Shown one piece after another: positions 17,899 through 22,926 of a stretch of 22,926 nucleotides of DNA. The notes under the pieces are model-generated. The model was not told where the DNA came from. It did no database searches and saw only the letters and a program-made list of their open reading frames with translations. A program made the position numbers and the translations under genes. The DNA is from Paramacrobiotus richtersi. Taxonomy: Eukaryota; Tardigrada; Eutardigrada; Parachela; Macrobiotidae. Where the stretch lies: contig JAQGAU010000888.1 in assembly GCA_034698045.1 (NCBI GenBank), positions 1 to 22,926 on the forward strand. The letters are read 5' to 3'. Each line of letters starts with the position of its first letter. The stretch's first letter is position 1.

Positions 17899-20415
17899 TT
17901 ATGCTGTAGTCTCGGAATCTTCATCCTCCTCGACAAACACATTTTGTCGCTTATAAGGATACTGCATACTTCGCCTCCACAACACATCCTTCAGCTTCCG
18001 GTACGATTCGATGCCTTGACACTGTGAGTATCTCCTTTTGAATCCATCAAAGGTCGCTTCATTCTCCTTTTTTGTTTTGATGTACATCACAGAAACAACT
18101 GCCACCAAAATAAGCATAATGACGGCCAGTACTGCTGATATCCACAATATTACTTCCAAGACTTGATCGTCTATGTTAAAACGTTTGAAGGATGGCGTCT
18201 TTTCCAAAACGGGACGCTCAGGCCATGATGGAAATGCTGTCAAGCGTTGATCGCGCTGCGAAGAATTCGCGGTCTTTGGCGATCGAGTTGACGTGCTACG
18301 CTGCGGCAGCTCCAGTGGCCGGTACGGGATAGTCGTGTATCGTCTACAGGAATCTACTTCCTTCGAGATAGCGTTTGCGAACCAGTTGTTTGCTTCCGAT
18401 TGCCGTTTACATAGTCTTTCAAAGATACACCTGAAACCCGTGCGTGTCGAAAACTGGTAGTTTAGGTATACTGCTGAATGTTAAGTTTACCTGTTTTGTT
18501 CAGGACACCACCCACAATAAGGGGGCGCGGATACCAAGCATTCTGTACAGTTCGCATACGGTGAACATTTATCCAGTTTCACAGCAAAAATCTTGAAAAA
18601 AAAACGAAATTAAAGGGTGAGCGTAAATTGTGTATCCGCACATCGACAACTGGACTTTGTTACTCCATTTCTTAGGTTATTCACAAGACTCACCGCATGG
18701 TCAGTTGTCACGTATATTTCGGTCATATTTCTGCTTGGGAGTACACCGGTCACTTCTATCTCGCCTAAATTGCTGAGTTCGTCATCATCATGACGAAGCG
18801 GACGGCTAAATACTGGCTGTGGCATGGCGGTATTGTTGGCTAAAGGCAGCCATAACTGCAAATACCGACACGAGACGTTTTGCACAAACGCAAAAGAGAA
18901 TGTTTGTCTGGTTTTTGCAGGCGTTAGAAAGCATTTTGGTGCTACCATGACTTTGGTGTTTGCCGCGGTAGGGCGCGCCCGCCCAGTAGCTCGACGGCAC
19001 TTTGCCCAACGATTTTCTGGATAAGATGTGCCGTTGGGTTAACTTGGGCACAAAATTTCCTTTGAATTTTGTAGGTAATGCCGTTGGGCACACTTTTAAA
19101 AATCTCCCGTGGAAGTGGTGCCGTTTTGCAAAAAACTGATCCGCTATTATATCGACAGAATTTTGAGGTTTTACATATTAATAAGGAAGTGGTATTTAAA
19201 GCAGTTCATGTCACTGTTTGTAAGCATAAAAACAGCGATTTTGGTAACGTAAAAAATTTGTGCCCAGCGGCACACTTTTGCAGTCACTGCACCGTTGAGC
19301 ACACTGTTTTGGTTTGCGGCGCCGTTGGGCACACTTTTCGGCTATCTAGCACCGTTGGGCAAAAGATTTGCCCAACAGCATTTTGGAACTTCGCGCGCCC
19401 TTGCCGAGGTATGAACCCACCAACACGTTTTACCATTTTGATTTGGTCTTTCGCGCCGATGATCAAGATTTCGCTAGTTTCCAAACGCATAGGAACCAGC
19501 ACTGTAGCTGCTGGTCCTGAAGACCATACTGCTGACGGTATAGCTCTTTCCGATATCTATCATAGAAAGAATGTTCTGATATTATTAAAATCCAGACCTC
19601 GAACCACGAATTAAAGGCAAATGTTACTTTCACCTTGTTATGAAGGTCCGTAAAGAGTTCATACTCGCAGATTACGGAATATATTGTGGATCCATTACGT
19701 TTGTCAAAGGCAACAAAGAGGGAATATGATCCGTTTTGCTTTTCAGTCACCACTGCAGTACTGGCCTTGGTGAAGTAGCGGAAACTGCCGTTTGCGTTGG
19801 GTCTTTTACAGTACAGAGCGTACCCTAAATCCGTCGAGCAGTTTTCAGCATGGTGTTGCCGCATTAGGCGCGTTTCGACGGTGGTGTTATCGTGACCTTT
19901 GACAGCGATAATACTGACTGTGTACTCATTCACAGCAAAACTGTATACAACACTAAAATTTAGCCGCGAATTGCACAATTGTGCTGATTTCTCCGGGGAA
20001 TAATTATGCGTCGCAAGAAGCGTTTTTACATAAGTGCCGCTTTGAAGATTACACACTCTGGTGAGGGCGGCAGGTCTCGTTGTGCGGTTGGCTGTGTTAC
20101 TGTCGTTTCCATCGATCCTTAATCTCTAAAGACGTTTAAAACACAGTAATTAAAGTAAGGCCCTGTTTCTGCAGCCTTCATATTGTTCGTGTCTCAAACC
20201 TCATTGTCAAGCGGTCTTTTACTGTCGGAAACAGGCTCCTCATTTAGAATAACAATTTCCTCGAGTGTTTCGATATGTAGTTCACCAATGACATTGTGAC
20301 GGTCCAATGAAAAACACTGTATCCGTTTGTCAAAATACTTTAACTTCCCCGCAAACGCGTAACTTAAATGGACCGTCGGCACGAGCCAAACAATGAAATG
20401 AACTGAGTGTAGCAT
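17899..20415 (-). CDS. Semaphorin/plexin-like receptor: shortened Sema domain, PSI, TM, short tail (5 exons)
   Basis: Minus-strand exons 20415-20200, 20125-19634, 18855-18664, 18591-18491 and 18430-17899 join in phases 0, 0, 0 and 2, giving 510 residues. Residues 1-22 are a signal peptide, and the ATG has an in-frame TAG just upstream. Residues about 23-308 resemble parts of a Sema propeller: PAALTRVCNLQSGTYVKTLL (compare plexin KIVRxC...YSYVE), SLFVAFDKRNGSTIYSVIC, and the last blade TEIYVTTDHAVSLV. The region is only about 290 residues against the usual 480-500. A clear PSI domain follows at about 309-341 (CSPYANCTECLV...YCGWCP). One TM helix is at about 424-450, followed by a 60-residue tail (FKRRYSQCQGIESYRKL, acidic end). 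No plexin GAP domain is present, so the layout is closer to a transmembrane semaphorin. Donor GTTTGA of intron 1 is weak. A tandem paralogue lies upstream. Confidence 0.78.
18856..19633 (-). other. Long second intron of the Sema-PSI gene
   Basis: This 778-nt intron contrasts with the other three introns of the same gene (74, 72 and 60 nt). Most of the excess is the repeat-rich insertion at 18963-19409. The plus-strand ORF at 19078-19614 lies within it and is not considered coding. Confidence 0.7.
18963..19409. mobile_element. MITE-like insertion with inverted ends and nested GCCGTTGGGCACA repeats
   Basis: The left end CCGCGGTAGGGCGCGCCC (18963-18980) is an imperfect inverted match to the right end GCGCGCCCTTGCCGAGG (19393-19409). 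Inside, a unit of the type GCCGTTGGGCACACTTTT recurs at 19079, 19319 and, degenerate, at 19028, 19118, 19289 and 19349. It also occurs in inverse form (TTTGCCCAAC) at 19001 and 19368. No transposase is encoded. No clear target-site duplication could be fixed. The boundaries are approximate. Confidence 0.55.
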
Positions 20416-22188
20416 TTTTCTAACTAGACCAAAATTTAAGTAAGGGAACCAGCTGCCTGTATCGTCTGTTGGGTACTAACACGCACAAGGTTTCACTGCT
20501 TTTACTACAATTCTGATGCGTTTGTCCGATCATAAATAGTTCGTCAGTGAAACTTGAAAACTATATCAACATACGATAGTGTATCAGCTGGCTTTCCCAT
20601 TTACACGCCTACGTAATGTTTGAATTGTCAATAAGACAATACGCTATATGGATCTCGCGCTGAGGGCTCGTTATCGGGCGTTCGTTTTACAACACGTATG
20701 ATCATGTACTCGGAAAACAGCGCAGCCGTACGGGTGTGTATTCACCAATTGTTATTACGTAGAAAGTTTGCTTGAAGTGATGCGCCCAAAATAAAGCGTA
20801 AAAATGGGAGGTTCTTTGAGTTTATTTTGCAACAGTTTCTTAATTAACTAAATAAGGCACATACGGACTGGACGTTGTTGCGAGCTACTGGAGTTGCCGA
20901 TAATAAACCTGTTTATACTCGAATGGACAAACACACTATGGAGAAATACGTTTGGCGTCAGAAAACCAAACATCTTATTCTTCGAATTGTGCAGTCTATG
21001 GTGATAATTTCTAAGATGTAGGTTTCGCTTTGTGGTCGTAACCATGGTATGCTCAACATGACGCCGCGTTTCGTACCCGGTAATTTTCAGTTAAAAGCAC
21101 CTTAGCACTTGGGAAGTCTGACCTTATTACACATTTCTGTGGCGGACGCGTAGCCCTAGCTTCCAGAAAAAATGCGTGAATGGCTCGGTTTTTTTTGCGA
21201 TAGCCCTTTGCTAAGAATAGGGTCCTGAAAAGTTGCACACTAGCGGAAGAGTCGAATAAGCGCCTTGACATCTTTCGCTACACTTCAACGCTTGTAAGTG
21301 CAGACTGTATAATGAATGGTATAATTTCTTGTTAGCCTCTGTGTGTAGTAAATGCTTTTATCTCTGGACTAATTCGTGAACGTTTACTTATAAACAGGCA
21401 TACGTGAATCATACGGACTGCATGACGCCAGTATTGCTTGTCTTATGCCTTCACTGACGCAGTAGACACTCCCCAGAGTTGCGACTCTGACCAGAAAAAT
21501 CTGACACTGTGCTAAGAAAAGTCGCCCACGAAGGCAGTAGACCATTTTTTTTTCTGATTATACAGTACGCATTCAGCTTTAGACAACATCTGTGCAACTA
21601 CTTCTTTTGCTATGTCACGCATTGTGATACGGGCTGGAAATGTTTCGTAAATAATGATTTATGCAAAAGGGTTACGAAGGATAAGGGTTTAACATGCTTG
21701 TAAGATGGGTTTGTGAAGAGTATTCAGTGCGGTGTTCCGGCTCCCGGTTACCGCCAAGCGAACGCCATAAGTGAAAGTTTCGCGTGCTTTAAGAGATTCA
21801 TGAACAAACAGCACAGGTGTGTGAGTTGCATCGGTTGGCCGATCAAGTCGTAGACTCAAACGCAAATGTGTGAATCGAAAAGGTGAACAAGTATCAACAA
21901 CGGGTTCAGCAGCCAAAACATGCAATCACAATATTAAAGGACCATTAAGAGCAGCACTTACAGATACAAGTGCTCTACCAGTCTACTAGTACTGTGAGTA
22001 CTCTACCAGTCTACATCATGTGTGAAAAATGTACTGTACGATATTTGAAATACAGCTGGTATTATTTTATTCAACACTTTTGCGTTCTTCCTTCAGTCGT
22101 CTTTTTCATTTATACAGTTGCTTCTACTGGGTACCTTCGGCATTGTCACAGCCGACAGGTGATCAAAATCCCGAAGGATAATGATAAG
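20416..22188. other. Intergenic region between the two Sema-PSI paralogues
   Basis: About 1.8 kb with no supported gene. It must contain the promoter of the downstream paralogue (near 20416-20800) and the 3' UTR of the upstream one; AATAAA on the minus strand at 22071-22066 would suit the latter. A direct repeat of 18 bp with one mismatch, core CTCTACCAGTCTAC, lies at 21969-21986 and 21997-22014. Short minus-strand ORFs (20848-21045, 21053-21271, 21689-21925) show no domain or signal peptide. Confidence 0.55.
21969..22014 (+). repeat. 28-bp-period direct repeat
   Basis: AGTGCTCTACCAGTCTAC at 21969 recurs as AGTACTCTACCAGTCTAC at 21997, with one difference. It is a short local duplication. 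Confidence 0.75.
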
Positions 22189-22926
22189 TCAAATTTGGAA
22201 AGTCGGGTCTTCCCTCTCTCGCTGTCTGCTAGAGTATAGCTTCCGATACGATTTGATGTCCTTGTACTTCGCATGCCGTGACTTGATCCTTTTGAAAATG
22301 GCAGTATTTTTTCTTTGAATTTTCAGAACCTTCATGTAAGTCCATCCAACCAGAAAGATCAAAAGAATGATCAGAATTCCGGCTGTCAAAAGAACAATGT
22401 CCGCGGAATGATCCCTTTCTCTGTTTTGAGACTTTTCAGACGTATCTGGCTTTGCTGCTTGTATTTCTTGGATAAAAACGTGCGGTCTGTTCGACAGGTA
22501 TGTCGCCAGTATGGAAATGTTCTCGGTGTGATAAACCCTCAGCTGATTATTCTCGATGTCGGATTTGCAGAAAACTTCGTGACCTCCAAGATTACTTTTC
22601 CTCCACTTTTGATTCGTGCCGTTAGGGTTGCCCGAAGTGCATAACTGTTCAAATGTGCACCTATCAAAGATATTCACAACAGGGTAAGTAACATACTGCA
22701 TATTCTGAGCGTAAAGCCCATGCGCGCCACACGAATCGTAGCTTATTGCCTATTCGGATATATCACAGACTGGATATCAGGATTTTCCTTAACAGGCTTA
22801 TTTGCGCGTAGAGTGGAGTCTCTTGCTTAAGTACCTGCTTCTCACAGGGCACCAGCCGCAGTAGCTGGCTCCTGATAAACAGTCTGTACAGTTCAACTTT
22901 TGTGAACATTTATCCAGTTTCAGCAA
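22189..22926 (-). CDS. Second Sema-PSI receptor paralogue (3' part: PSI, TM, tail), truncated by window edge
   Basis: Two exons are visible: the PSI exon from beyond 22926 to 22835, and the terminal exon 22660-22189. They are joined in phase 2 through a 174-nt intron (GTACTT ... GATAG). The PSI exon reads KLDKCSQKLNCTDCLSGASY then CGWCP, and is in the same frame and phase as the paralogue at 18591-18491. Around KLDKCS the DNA is identical for about 20 bases. The terminal exon carries a Cys-containing stalk (RCTFEQLCTSG ... EVFCKSD), one TM helix (IVLLTAGILIILLIFLVGW) and a tail of about 50 residues with FKRIKSRHAKYKDIKSYRKL. The tail lacks the acidic end of the paralogue. The N-terminal Sema-like part lies outside the window. 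This is a head-to-tail tandem duplication. Confidence 0.75.

Noticed and set aside
19078-19614. 178-residue plus-strand ORF
   Set aside because: It lies inside the MITE-like repeat and the antisense strand of a Sema-like exon. Its peptide mirrors the tandem repeats.
17899-20415. Full plexin identity for the Sema-PSI protein
   Set aside because: Only about 60 residues follow the TM helix, so the plexin GAP domain is absent. Downstream sequence to 17180 contains no continuation.
21053-21271. 72-residue minus-strand ORF upstream of the Sema-PSI gene
   Set aside because: The gene at 20415 already starts with an ATG, a signal peptide and an upstream in-frame stop. This ORF has no domain and no obvious splice link.
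1-22926. CRISPR array, operon structure or prokaryotic signals
   Set aside because: The short tandem repeats are not spacer-interrupted arrays, and every supported gene of any length has spliceosomal introns or animal domains.

Overview
This is eukaryotic nuclear DNA from an animal. Genes are split by GT-AG introns of about 60 to 900 nt, exons are GC-richer than the AT-rich introns, and the right half encodes Sema/PSI and Ig-type surface proteins that are typical of metazoans. The intron sizes and gene spacing suggest a small invertebrate. A tardigrade would fit, but nothing seen is diagnostic.

Left edge (1-613, minus strand): the first coding exon of a histidine acid phosphatase, closest to ACP6 (lysophosphatidic acid phosphatase). 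The gene continues beyond base 1. A divergent intergenic region (614-1322) separates it from the main gene.

1323-10927 (plus strand): a complete RRP5/PDCD11 homologue, the S1- and HAT-repeat scaffold of pre-rRNA processing. It can be reconstructed from 14 exons and encodes about 1,340 residues. It has about nine S1-like units and a full HAT array, so it is clearly shorter than the human and yeast proteins. One intron carries two diverged copies of a structured element of about 95 bp.

10928-15200: an intergenic region with a possible overlapping convergent ORF, then a four-exon plus-strand gene (11873-14913). That gene encodes a 345-residue type I membrane protein with an acidic tail and a weak thrombospondin-1-like motif.

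16679-22926 (minus strand): a cluster of surface or secreted proteins. It holds a one-exon secreted Ig-domain protein (16679-17179), a five-exon Sema-PSI-TM protein of 510 residues (17899-20415), and the 3' end of a tandem paralogue of it (22189 to beyond 22926). Both paralogues have a shortened extracellular architecture and a short cytoplasmic tail sharing an I-x-SYRKL motif. The long intron of the first carries a MITE-like insertion made of nested GCCGTTGGGCACA-type repeats.

The left half is housekeeping (ribosome biogenesis and lipid phosphatase). The right half looks like a lineage-specific cluster of recognition or guidance-type receptors. No CRISPR, rRNA, confident tRNA or prokaryotic feature was seen.
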